Source of the DNA: Desulfobacteraceae bacterium
Lineage (GTDB): Bacteria; Desulfobacterota; Desulfobacteria; Desulfobacterales; Desulfosalsimonadaceae
Length of the DNA: 64,000 nt
Reading direction: 5' to 3'
Assembly (NCBI GenBank): GCA_003599885.1
Contig: QZKW01000035.1
Location: 1-64,000, forward strand
Shown here: piece by piece, positions 36,422-46,821 of the stretch
Layout of the letters: each line of letters begins with the position of its first letter
Position numbering within the stretch: the stretch's first letter is position 1
Translations under genes and position numbers: made by a program
The notes under the pieces: generated by a model
What the model saw: the letters and a program-made list of their open reading frames with translations, nothing else
What the model was told of the DNA's origin: nothing
Databases searched by the model: none

Positions 36422-36444
36422 CAGGAATCTCCTCTCCAATGCAT

Positions 36445-38142
36445 TTATTTTTCCGGAAGATCAAGGCCCATGTGCCCGCCGGGATTCATGATATTATTGG
36501 GATCAAAATGATTTTTCAGGGTCCGGAGAATCGCCATTTGCTCTGGGCCCAAGTGTTTTTCCATGAGCGGCCCGAACAGTTTGCCAACCCCGTGATGGTG
36601 GCTGATGGAACCGCCGTTTTTGAGAATGGCGTTCAGCACCCCGTCATGAAATTTTCTATACTCTTTCAAATCAACCATCTTAAGGATAAAAATAAAATAC
36701 AGGTTGGTGCCCTGGGGATAAAAATGCGAGGCATGGGTCATGCATATGGTTGCCGGGCGTTTTTTGATATATGCCCGGACCCCTTCGTGGAGCCGGTGGA
36801 GGTTTTCCCAGGTCACCCCGGATTCCACAGTATCAATAATCACTCCGTAATCCATGAGATCTTCCCGCATATAGGGTTCCTTATACCGGGTCCGTTCCCA
36901 TTTTTTGGTGGCATATCCGGAGAGCGACATTGCGCCGTATTGCCGGCAGATTTTTGTCACCTGGTCACTGACATGATTGGCATAGCCTTTTTCGCCTTCC
37001 GACCACCCCATGCACAGACATCGTTCCATGGGTTTATATCCGCGAAACGTCATGATTGTGTCGACAGGTGTGCCATGAATACCAAAGAGTTTAAGTCCCA
37101 CTTCAGTCTCTTCCGGGTCGGATATCCGGAAAACTGCGGGTTTGCCGAATTCGCTCTGGATAATTTCACGACTGGCCGCCACCGCCTTCTCCCACGAACC
37201 GAACATAAACCCGAACCGCTGACGGTTTTTCGGCATGTACCGGAAAATTTTCATAGTCACTTCCACCAGAATGCCGAAAGAGCCTTCACTGCCCTTCATG
37301 ATGTCGTTGATTTTCGGACCGGTGGCGGTGGCGGGATATTCCAGCGTTTTAAATGACCCGGCAGGGGTGACGTATTCCTGGGCGAACACCAGATCATAGG
37401 CATCGCCGTAATACGTTGACGCCTGACCGGACCCTAAGGTCACGACCCACCCGCCCACGGTAGAGAATTCAAAGGACTGGGGGAAATGTCCGCAGGTATA
37501 GCGATGTTTGACATTGAATTTTTTCGGCGCATGATTTAAGGCCTCTTCATAGGCGGGTCCGAACATGCCGGGCTGGACAGTGGCTGTCTGGTTTTGCTCA
37601 TTCACTGCCAGGAGATTATTCATATGGGTGCTCATGACCAGCATGATCCCGGATCTGGGCGTATTCAATCCCAAGGTCACCGATGACCCGCCGCCGAATA
37701 CATACACAGGGATTTTCTGTTCATTGCAATAGGCCACGATTTTTCGCACATCTTCCTTATTCCGGGGATGCACCACAATATCCGGCACGCTGCGGACCCG
37801 GTTTTGCCGCAAATCCATCGCCTCGTCCACGGTCTTGCCGTGACTGTATTTCACCCGGCTGTAATCATCACTCGCCACGTTTTTCTTACCGGCAATGGCT
37901 TCAATTGCCTGAATCTGCTGATCTGTTAACCGAATCGGGTGATCAATAACGACTTTTTCATTGCCCTCCTGTTTCGGTTTTTTAAAATCCGCATCCGTTA
38001 ATTCAAACGTTTCTTTCAGCATCTCAAACCACTCGCTGCTCGGATGTTTGAATTCTTTTGGGCTTCCCCACTTGAATATGGAACGATACGACCCTTTTTT
38101 CGGTGGTTTTTCACACCAATCCGGTTGAAAAGTTCTGGACAT
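36445..38142 (-). CDS. FAD-linked oxidase, alkyl-DHAP-synthase/glycolate-oxidase type
   Basis: A 565-residue flavoprotein of the PCMH (vanillyl-alcohol-oxidase) superfamily. The FAD-binding half (residues ~120-300) includes VVHPRNKEDVRKIVAYCNEQ, VYVFGGGSSVTLGLN, and FSTVGGWVVTLGSGQASTYYGDAYD. The C-terminal substrate domain ends with SHHHGVGKLFGPLMEKHLG, LRTLKNHFDPNNIMNPGG, which carries the His-rich loop typical of alkyldihydroxyacetonephosphate-synthase-like members. No signal peptide. It is followed after 23 bases by the FGGY kinase. The true substrate is not predictable; classical ether-lipid synthase activity is possible but not shown. Confidence 0.82.
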   Translation of the reverse strand: MSRTFQPDWCEKPPKKGSYRSIFKWGSPKEFKHPSSEWFEMLKETFELTDADFKKPKQEGNEKVVIDHPIRLTDQQIQAIEAIAGKKNVASDDYSRVKYSHGKTVDEAMDLRQNRVRSVPDIVVHPRNKEDVRKIVAYCNEQKIPVYVFGGGSSVTLGLNTPRSGIMLVMSTHMNNLLAVNEQNQTATVQPGMFGPAYEEALNHAPKKFNVKHRYTCGHFPQSFEFSTVGGWVVTLGSGQASTYYGDAYDLVFAQEYVTPAGSFKTLEYPATATGPKINDIMKGSEGSFGILVEVTMKIFRYMPKNRQRFGFMFGSWEKAVAASREIIQSEFGKPAVFRISDPEETEVGLKLFGIHGTPVDTIMTFRGYKPMERCLCMGWSEGEKGYANHVSDQVTKICRQYGAMSLSGYATKKWERTRYKEPYMREDLMDYGVIIDTVESGVTWENLHRLHEGVRAYIKKRPATICMTHASHFYPQGTNLYFIFILKMVDLKEYRKFHDGVLNAILKNGGSISHHHGVGKLFGPLMEKHLGPEQMAILRTLKNHFDPNNIMNPGGHMGLDLPEK

Positions 38143-38221
38143 AATATTTCCCTCCCTTGTGTTTGACCTTCACCCGCTTGAGACTGTCGCCGGATAAAGT
38201 TAATATTAGTTGTAACTGGTT

Positions 38222-38309
38222 CAGGTATTCAGGAGTCAGAATCCAGGAGCCAGAATGAATGATATGCGGTCTATTCTGAATTCTGGCTCCTGAATCCTGT
38301 ATACCTGAC
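38222..38309. repeat. imperfect inverted repeat with CAGGAGCCAGAAT arms
   Basis: The left arm (38222-38256) contains CAGGTATTCAGGAGTCAGAAT and then CAGGAGCCAGAAT; the right arm (38272-38309) has ATTCTGGCTCCTG and then ATACCTG. The arms pair over most of their length with a small asymmetry. This sequence style recurs as dispersed intergenic palindromes in several deltaproteobacterial genomes, as far as I recall. It lies between the oxidase start and the GntR regulator stop. Confidence 0.6.
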
Positions 38310-38317
38310 AGTTACCA

Positions 38318-39025
38318 TTATTTCATCAATTTGAGCATGTTTTCCTCTGCGGCTTTCAAAACATCCGTCATGATTTGTTTGGCCCTGACCATGTCCCTAT
38401 CCCTGATTGCCTCATAAATGGCTTTGTGGAAAGCCGCAGACGCTGCGACATGGCGTTCGTCCTTAAAATACAGGTTATAATATTGATCCGTCTGGCGGGT
38501 AAAGGCATTGAGCAACAGCACAAACAAGACATTCCCGCTGGCCCGGGCGATGATATGATGAAGGCGCTTGTCTCTTTTGTCCATTGGCATGTCATCAGAA
38601 TGAAAAACGATCTGTTCGAGACTCGACAGGTCCGATTCGGTTCTGTTCTTTGCTGCGCACCAGGCCATTTCCGGCACAAGCAAACGCCTCAGATCCAGCA
38701 GATTTTGAAACACCGCCAGATCCAGCAGGCCGTCTTTAAAGAGAATTTCATGAACCAGTTCCAGGCTCCCGCTTTCAAGGTAGTCTTTGACATAAACTCC
38801 GTCCCCGTGACGGATTTCCACAAGGTCGAGACTTTCAAGCTTTCGGAGCGCCTCCCGGACCGTCGACCGGTTTACTTGTAAAATATCCGCAAGGGCTCTT
38901 TCAGTGGGAATTTTTTCCCCCGGCCCGATATCCCGGCGAATGATCCGGCTTTTGAGCTGCTCTACAATTTCCTCATAGAGCTTGGTTTTACTCAGGGGTT
39001 TCAATAAAGGGGCTGCTTTGATCAA
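38318..39025 (-). CDS. GntR/FadR-family transcriptional regulator
   Basis: A 235-residue regulator. The N-terminal winged helix covers residues ~13-82 (LYEEIVEQLKSRIIRRDIGPGEKIPTERALADILQVNRSTVREALRKLESLDLVEIRHGDGVYVKD, an almost perfect GntR consensus). The helical FCD effector domain follows (~100-230; LLDLRRLLVPEMAWCAAKN, FHKAIYEAIRDRDM). FCD regulators sense small carboxylic acids. The start is probably a TTG at 39025. It is the gene directly upstream of the oxidase/kinase pair on the same strand, 175 bases away, and likely controls it. Confidence 0.85.
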   Translation of the reverse strand: MIKAAPLLKPLSKTKLYEEIVEQLKSRIIRRDIGPGEKIPTERALADILQVNRSTVREALRKLESLDLVEIRHGDGVYVKDYLESGSLELVHEILFKDGLLDLAVFQNLLDLRRLLVPEMAWCAAKNRTESDLSSLEQIVFHSDDMPMDKRDKRLHHIIARASGNVLFVLLLNAFTRQTDQYYNLYFKDERHVAASAAFHKAIYEAIRDRDMVRAKQIMTDVLKAAEENMLKLMK

Positions 39026-39446
39026 TTGGAAACACGGCCTTTCGCCAAAAGAAGATTTCGCGCTATTTAGTGGACCAGTGAACCGGTGGTCCGACCAATA
39101 TTTTTTAAATAAACAAATGCCACCGGGGTGTCAAGATCTTTTTTGGGATAATATATGGAGGGCAACAGCTTGCTGCCGCGATCATCGCGCAGGCGGGCCT
39201 GCGCACTCAATATGGCCGCGCACCGCGAGGGCAAGCCCTCGTCCTCCAAGTTGAAGTTGGTACGTTGAGGAGCCGAAGACGAGCCAACGAAGAGAGCGCT
39301 TTGATTTGGGATTGGAATAAATCGCCATCAATCCCTCCTGTTTTTCCGTTCGGGCCATCAACGAACAGCGGGTGAGTCAACGTTTTGGTTCGCATGAATA
39401 AACCGATCCATCAATAAATATCATTAATGGATCGGTTTATCGCAAA
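39026..39446. repeat. GC-rich structured intergenic block
   Basis: A 421-base region without a supported gene. It holds two adjacent perfect short palindromes, GCGCAGGC/GCCTGCGC (39187-39204) and GAGGGC/GCCCTC (39227-39240), in a GC-rich patch unlike its surroundings. Several short translations cross it but look spurious. The arrangement resembles a REP/BIME-like dispersed element. Its right end carries the hairpin 39398-39440. Confidence 0.45.
39398..39440 (-). terminator. 14-bp perfect stem hairpin after secreted-protein gene
   Basis: ATAAACCGATCCAT (39398-39411) and ATGGATCGGTTTAT (39427-39440) are perfectly complementary around a 15-base AT-rich loop, just beyond the stop of the leftward gene ending at 39447. 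There is no uninterrupted T-run after it, so it may be a weak terminator or a 3' stabiliser. Confidence 0.5.
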
Positions 39447-40256
39447 TTATTCCTCTTCATCCGCTTCTTCACCGTTACGGTCATAGATGTTGAAGCCATA
39501 GTTCACCAGTTCAAGCTCCTCATCCTTAACCAGTCCCACCCGGGGGGAATAAATCTTTTCATCCCCATCCTCTGCTTCGCAGACGCCATCCAGGGGATTG
39601 GTATCGATGACTTTCACGCAGTCTGTAAACGTGCCGGCCGGAGTTTCCACCTCCAGTCCCATCCCGACATTTTCGCCGCGGTCCACGGCAACACCCGGTG
39701 CATATTCCTGAAAGTATTTTGATCCCAGGAGAAACGTGCCGGGCATCATGATACCGGGCATGGCGCCGTCCACACCTGCCTCCCAGGAACCGCCATGGCC
39801 GACGATTTCCCCATCCTCATAATCATCCACCTTTTCTCCGAAATAAAAAACACTGTTGGTTTTGGGACAGATGGCGAAAAAATTTCTTGAAACTTCAATT
39901 AGTTTTCCATCCTCCCATTCGCGTTCCTCGACCACACGGGTGATCACGTTGCCGAAACCCGGAATATAAATTTTCTTGATTTCCCGGAGAACGGAAATGA
40001 CCGCTTTGACCTCGATAATTTCACCGTCATCTTCAGTTTCGCCCTCTAAAATCATCTGGTATCCGGGGATCAGCAGGAAATACGGATTGACCCCAAAAGG
40101 TTTAAAGCACTTGCAATCCTGCAATCGGAAATCTCTTGTAAATTCGTTGTCATTATCGCATTGGGCCAGCGCCATGCCGCTTCCGGTCAACCCAAGGCCG
40201 ATAACTAGTGCAACGGAAATCGCCAGAATAGAAACTATGGATTTTGTTGAAAACAT
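39447..40256 (-). CDS. secreted protein of unknown function
   Basis: A 269-residue exported protein. The signal peptide is residues ~1-32 (STKSIVSILAISVALVIGLGLTGSGMALA). The mature protein opens with two Cys (LQDCKCFKPFG) and is beta-rich and acidic (GETEDDGEIIEVKAVISVL, EEREWEDGKLIEVSRN, FGEKVDDYEDGE). Near its end comes TPAGTFTDCVKVIDTNPLDGV followed by KIYSPRVGLVKDEELELVNYG. That last block (TF-DCVKV ... P-VG-VK-E) resembles a motif common in bacterial secreted DUF families with a lipocalin-like or SmpA-like barrel. I do not recognise a function. ATG 40256 is preceded by AAAGGAGG. Confidence 0.68.
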   Translation of the reverse strand: MFSTKSIVSILAISVALVIGLGLTGSGMALAQCDNDNEFTRDFRLQDCKCFKPFGVNPYFLLIPGYQMILEGETEDDGEIIEVKAVISVLREIKKIYIPGFGNVITRVVEEREWEDGKLIEVSRNFFAICPKTNSVFYFGEKVDDYEDGEIVGHGGSWEAGVDGAMPGIMMPGTFLLGSKYFQEYAPGVAVDRGENVGMGLEVETPAGTFTDCVKVIDTNPLDGVCEAEDGDEKIYSPRVGLVKDEELELVNYGFNIYDRNGEEADEEE

Positions 40257-40909
40257 ACTTGCCTCCTTTTTTTCCTGGTTGTTGGTTCGGCCGGAAGGGA
40301 TTCCAAAACCCAGGGATGGCATCAAAACGGGACAGGGTCGGATAAGCGGCCCGATATCCATCGAAAAGGTTCAGCTTCGATATCACTTTAATAATGATTG
40401 GTTGTCGGACGCGGTTTTGAAATTTCTTCCAGCATTTCCCGGCCTGTTGGGGGAGGCCGGTTTATTTACAGCAAGGATTTTGTTTATTGGGCGCAATGGG
40501 CTAAGGCGATGATGACAGGCAGGACTTAACGTACAGAAGGAAAGCAAATGGTAATGACAATCCGGTTGATCAGGTTTTTTTGTGGCTTTATTTCCTCCTT
40601 TATCTTCATTAAATGTTTGGATGGATCTCATCCAAACACGATTGGGTGAATAATGCAAATGATAAATAGTGAGCAAGTCACAAGATTCCACCGGACCGTT
40701 TCCAGGCAAAATTCTTCTTGGCTTCAGGGAGTGTCAGGGCTTGCCTTGGATTTCATCTTTCGCAAGGATTATCATGGATGTCCCCGGAATCCGGACCGGA
40801 GTTTACCTGGGAAATATTTCCCAGGTAAAAAATCCCTTCACGCCTCTCCTGGAAAAGGTGGTGTTTCGATTGCCGGAACCTCAGGCGTTTCGGTTAAAAA
40901 CGTCACAAT
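40257..40909. other. intergenic region between secreted-protein gene and CRISPR array
   Basis: About 650 bases with no supported gene. It contains a GC-rich stem CCGGCCT/AGGCCGG followed by TTTATTT on the plus strand (40440-40470) and a 28-base perfect palindrome at 40802-40829. Short open frames here run into the CRISPR repeats and are not credible. No degenerate repeat is visible beyond the last full repeat at 40910. Confidence 0.5.
40802..40829. repeat. 28-bp perfect palindrome beside the array
   Basis: TTTACCTGGGAAA and TTTCCCAGGTAAA flank a central TA. It lies 81 bases beyond the leader-distal end of the CRISPR array. It could be a regulator's operator or a hairpin affecting the 3' end of the array transcript. 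No T-run follows on the minus strand. Confidence 0.5.
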
Positions 40910-43900
40910 CGGTTCATCCCCGCGTGTGCGGGGAACATCATTGATTTTTTGGGCATTCACATGGATCAGACGGTTCATCCCCGCGTGTGCGGGGAACATC
41001 TGTCTGTGGGATCAATGGCAACCGGCGTAAACGGTTCATCCCCGCGTGTGCGGGGAACATTTCCGTGATGGAGACATCGGATTTCCCCGTGCCGGTTCAT
41101 CCCCGCGTGTGCGGGGAACATTATCAGGACGGCATTGCGGCGGAACTGAACACCGGTTCATCCCCGCGTGTGCGGGGAACATTCCTGCCAGTCGCTGGGC
41201 GCACCGTCGAACGCCGGTTCATCCCCGCGTGTGCGGGGAACATGCGTGTTCATAGTCAAAATGCAGGTCATTGCCCGGTTCATCCCCGCGTGTGCGGGGA
41301 ACATGATATTTTTCGGATTGTTCCGGTGCCGGAAATCGGTTCATCCCCGCGTGTGCGGGGAACATTTTCCCGTATCGAAATAAAATTGGGTCTGAAACGG
41401 TTCATCCCCGCGTGTGCGGGGAACATGTTTTAAGTAATTAAGCACTTACCCCTTAAATCGGTTCATCCCCGCGTGTGCGGGGAACATGTTTTAAGTTTTA
41501 AGGGTTAAGGGTTAAGCGCCGGTTCATCCCCGCGTGTGCGGGGAACATGCATGTGTCTCCGGTGCGCCTGGCGGTGATCACGGTTCATCCCCGCGTGTGC
41601 GGGGAACATACACCCAGGGTCAGACCCTTCCACCCGATGACCGGTTCATCCCCGCGTGTGCGGGGAACATTAACCGCAAGTGGAGTGGACTCATTTATCC
41701 TGCGGTTCATCCCCGCGTGTGCGGGGAACATATCTATTTTTGTGCCCAAACCATCTACGGAATCGGTTCATCCCCGCGTGTGCGGGGAACATGACATGGT
41801 GGGCCGTGCAATGACCACAAGTGACGGTTCATCCCCGCGTGTGCGGGGAACATAAAAAACCAAGTTTGTAAACAGCCATTAAACGCGGTTCATCCCCGCG
41901 TGTGCGGGGAACATAAGCGTTTGACCCTTCATGTGAAGCCAAAGACCGGTTCATCCCCGCGTGTGCGGGGAACATCCGTCCATTGACTTTATGCTCTCCC
42001 TCGTGGGCGGTTCATCCCCGCGTGTGCGGGGAACATGAATCAAGCCGCGATGATGCGTATAATCTGAGCGGTTCATCCCCGCGTGTGCGGGGAACATGCG
42101 CTGGATTCCCACACGTTCAGCAAGTTCCGCGGTTCATCCCCGCGTGTGCGGGGAACATGCCGGATCATCCGCTGCACCATGGGCGGGATGCGGTTCATCC
42201 CCGCGTGTGCGGGGAACATCGTTTACATGGGATATTCCGGAAGCAATGCGGCGGTTCATCCCCGCGTGTGCGGGGAACATCGTTCATGTCTTCCATTTTC
42301 CCATACCTCCCTCGGTTCATCCCCGCGTGTGCGGGGAACATAACGTCCAGCGTCCGTCGTGGTCCCGTGGTTGCGGTTCATCCCCGCGTGTGCGGGGAAC
42401 ATGACGGCACGGAAGAATGGCCGCATGACTCAGACGGTTCATCCCCGCGTGTGCGGGGAACATTATCGCCATAAGTTAATACCCATGCAAGCCGACGGTT
42501 CATCCCCGCGTGTGCGGGGAACATTTCATGAGGGGGCCTCATGCGGGGCGCACTCCCGGTTCATCCCCGCGTGTGCGGGGAACATTCTAAGTCGGTGAGA
42601 AAACCGCTTGTTTAAACCGGTTCATCCCCGCGTGTGCGGGGAACATTTAAGATTGATTGTTTTTTGTTGTCTTGTTGTCGGTTCATCCCCGCGTGTGCGG
42701 GGAACATATCCTGCTACGCTTTATGCAGTCGTGAGCGCCCGGTTCATCCCCGCGTGTGCGGGGAACATAATCAGGGAGCGTGACCAATGACTAATGAAGA
42801 CGGTTCATCCCCGCGTGTGCGGGGAACATATATACAAAAAACGCCAGCGGCATGTGTCTGACGGTTCATCCCCGCGTGTGCGGGGAACATGGTTTCACCC
42901 GGACCGCCACATTAAACCCCAGCGGTTCATCCCCGCGTGTGCGGGGAACATTGAAAGTATTCTTTCCCGGTTACCTTTTTTAACGGTTCATCCCCGCGTG
43001 TGCGGGGAACATTAACTATCAATTGCCACAAAATAGCACCAAATCGGTTCATCCCCGCGTGTGCGGGGAACATAACTATGATATATTTTTTAAATGGATT
43101 CTTAACGGTTCATCCCCGCGTGTGCGGGGAACATAATGCAACGATAGCGGCATCGTATCTGAGCGCCGGTTCATCCCCGCGTGTGCGGGGAACATTTTTG
43201 GTGATGAGCCTGACCGTGACGGCCTCTCGGTTCATCCCCGCGTGTGCGGGGAACATGTGGCGTTGTTTTTGAGCAGATCAAACCCGGTCGGTTCATCCCC
43301 GCGTGTGCGGGGAACATTCCCGGTTTCCATTCGGTTGCTGTTTTATAGTCCGGTTCATCCCCGCGTGTGCGGGGAACATATTATCTTCCATATCCGGCAC
43401 TCCGTCGCCATCGGTTCATCCCCGCGTGTGCGGGGAACATATCTATTTTTGTGCCCAAACCATCAACGGAATCGGTTCATCCCCGCGTGTGCGGGGAACA
43501 TGGTTCCGTGATGTCCTCGCCGGGGTTCGCCGTCGGTTCATCCCCGCGTGTGCGGGGAACATATTGGCCACATCGCCAGCGCCCACCGGGTAGACGGTTC
43601 ATCCCCGCGTGTGCGGGGAACATTCCCCGGATTCCAGGATAATGCGTTCCTGTGTCGGTTCATCCCCGCGTGTGCGGGGAACATCGATTGTTGACCCAGT
43701 TGGCCCGCCAGATGTACGGTTCATCCCCGCGTGTGCGGGGAACATCTCCCTCACCCTCTTTTTGTGATCTATGCGATCGGTTCATCCCCGCGTGTGCGGG
43801 GAACATATCCGCAGCCAGGGCCGCGGACCATTCGCAGGCGGTTCATCCCCGCGTGTGCGGGGAACATGGTTCGGCATTAGATTCTGTGGATGGTGCGAAC

Positions 43901-43989
43901 GGTTCATCCCCGCGTGTGCGGGGAACATGTGCTTCTGGTGGGCAGGGAAGAAATCTCCGACGGTTCATCCCCGCGTGTGCGGGGAACAT
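40910..43989 (-). CRISPR. type I-E CRISPR array, 51 repeats and 50 spacers
   Basis: Repeats of 29 nt (plus strand CGGTTCATCCCC then GCGTGTGCGGGGAACAT) start at 40910 and recur every 61 bases to 43961. They are identical in sequence as read here. Spacers are 32 nt except one of 33 nt (43318-43350). The repeat matches the E. coli type I-E class when read on the minus strand (ATGTTCCCC ... GGGGATGAACCG, so the crRNA 5' handle is AUGAACCG). The array is therefore transcribed leftward, with its leader at the high-coordinate end next to cas2. Spacers 9 and 37 from the leader (43441-43472, 41732-41763) differ by one base. The perfect leader-distal repeats suggest little decay. Confidence 0.97.
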
Positions 43990-44021
43990 ACTAATTCTAT
44001 CTCAATGAAATAACACAACTT

Positions 44022-45260
<1,239 letters not shown>

Positions 45261-45264
<4 letters not shown>

Positions 45265-46106
45265 GGCAGCTCCTTATGGGCGGATTTGCCTTTCAGCCGT
45301 TTTTTGCTTTCCGGTTCGGCCAGATAGTTTTCCGGGGAGACCACCTTTGCGCCGGTTTCGATTTCCAGCTTTTCGCGGGCGTCCCCCGCGATCTTTCCCC
45401 CTTTCCGGGCAGCAATCCGGTTTTCCGCAAACCCTTCGGCGTCCTGTTTCCGGGCGATTTCCGTGGTGGCCGCTTCGCCGAGCATGGAAAAAATGAGTTC
45501 CAGATCGGTCATGTGGTCCCGAAGGTTTTCCCGCTCCAATTTCTTGAACTGCTTATATTCTCCGGGCGTCATGCCGAACGCCGCCTTGGTGATCTCCGAT
45601 GTCAGGATGGCGTATTCGGGCTCACCATTCACGCCCCGGTTCTTCCATTCGTCGGTCAGCTCGGCCCGGACGGCGATGCCCCGCATCCGTTTTTCAATCC
45701 AGGCGTCTGAATATCCCTTGGCCTTGTAAATGGCGCGGGTGCGTTTTGAGGCCAGCTCCGGATCTTCGATTTCCTGAACCCGCTCGTAGCCGACTTTCGC
45801 CAGCCAGCGCTTGAACGGCTCGGCCTTGGGTGATGGAATGGACTGGATAATGCGGAAAAGGCCTTCGGTGTTGGCGCAATTGATTTTTTGTTTTCCGCCA
45901 GGCGTATCAATGGAAAGGGGGGTGGCAATTTGCCCCCACCCTTTGGCCAGCTCCTTGTCCCTGCGGCGCATATCCTTTATATATCCGGAGGGATCAACGG
46001 AATCCGTCAGCGCGGCAACAACGTCGGTGATGGCAAACCACCATTCATTGTTGTGCAGGGTTCGCCTGATTTGTTTGCTTTTAAAAACAACTAGTTGAGT
46101 ATCCAT
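45261..46106 (-). CDS. Bro-N domain (phage antirepressor-like) protein inside the cas operon
   Basis: A 281-residue protein. Residues ~1-105 form a Bro-N domain: VVFKSKQIRRTLHNNEWWFAI, TDVVAALTDSVDPSGYIKDMRRRD, then INCANTEGLFRIIQSIPSPKAEPFKRWLAKVG, the usual Bro-N end. The remainder is helical and charged (RTRAIYKAKGYSDAWIEKRMRG, TSEITKAAFGMTPGEYKQFKKL, ARKQDAEGFAENRIAARKGGKIAGDARE) and resembles the C-terminal part of stand-alone chromosomal Bro-N/DinD-like proteins. It sits between cas5e and cas1, 34 bases after cas5e and overlapping cas1 by 4. It is not a recognised I-E component. It may regulate the operon, or be a passenger/defence accessory. Confidence 0.85.
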
Positions 46107-46140
46107 CTTGGCTCCTCATTTATACTTGTTTCATGAGTCA

Positions 46141-46821
46141 TCAAAGATTTTCGACTCCCGGGATCGTCCGGACCCTTCTGGGTGAGAACAGACGCCGGTC
46201 CGTGGCAAATGACACAGGCATATCCGGGAGGGAATCGCGCCCATCGGAAAAATTTTGGACTTCCATCTGACGAGTGAAAGAATCCAGCGTTTTTTCGCCA
46301 ATGAGAAGACGCAGCGCATCGTCTTTATTTTCTTTTAAAGCGGCCAGCACCGGGGCTGTGGGGATACAGGTTTTCCGGCCCAGCCAGAGACCCCATTTCG
46401 GATCACTCAGCGCTGTGGCGATTGCATCCAGGAAAGCCGGATCTCCTTCAAGGATTACGCCGAAAGCAGCGTCGGTCAGGTATTGTCGGTGCGTAATGTG
46501 GCAATCTTTGTTTTTACCATCGGCTTTTTTGGTATTTTGTATCGTGTGATAATCCTGCAACCGGCAAACCGACAATACTTTTCCCCTTTTATTTTGTCTG
46601 GGTATGGCGATTGCAGTCATCCCTACAGATCCAAATGCCGACAGGAATTTGCTTTCATCCCCGCTTCCTCGCTGAAGACCGAGGGCGGCACAACACATCC
46701 CGGCAATGGCGCTTTTGGTGGGCATGAGGCCGGTATTGCGGCGGTTGTATTGGCTGTCAAACCCCCAGGATTGCATCGGGCCTTCCAGACGAAGGGCCAG
46801 AAAATGGGTATCAGATGACAT
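46141..46821 (-). CDS. cas5e: Cascade subunit Cas5e
   Basis: A 226-residue Cas5 of type I-E: LALRLEGPMQSWGFDSQYNRRNTGLMPTKSAIAGMCCAALG is the canonical RAMP N-terminus with Gly-rich loop (residues ~7-47). QYLTDAAFGVILEGDP and PKWGLWLGRKTCIPTAPV follow, both typical of Cas5e. It binds the crRNA 5' handle in the Cascade complex. I chose ATG 46821 because it gives this standard start; it overlaps the end of cas7e by 11 bases. The C-terminus (RRLFSPRRVRTIPGVENL) is also typical. Confidence 0.92.
   Translation of the reverse strand: MSSDTHFLALRLEGPMQSWGFDSQYNRRNTGLMPTKSAIAGMCCAALGLQRGSGDESKFLSAFGSVGMTAIAIPRQNKRGKVLSVCRLQDYHTIQNTKKADGKNKDCHITHRQYLTDAAFGVILEGDPAFLDAIATALSDPKWGLWLGRKTCIPTAPVLAALKENKDDALRLLIGEKTLDSFTRQMEVQNFSDGRDSLPDMPVSFATDRRLFSPRRVRTIPGVENL

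Noticed and set aside
36223-37356. Plus-strand frame of 377 codons opposite the FAD-linked oxidase
   Set aside because: It is antisense to a well-supported gene, has no recognisable domain and no ribosome-binding site.
40383-40709. Minus-strand frame of 108 codons between the secreted-protein gene and the array
   Set aside because: Low-complexity, Pro/His-rich translation with no family resemblance or ribosome-binding site.
40910-43989. Many open frames reading HPRVCGEH, SSPRVRGT or RFIPACAGN across the array
   Set aside because: They are translations of the CRISPR repeat in three frames; the 61-base period and type I-E repeat explain them fully.
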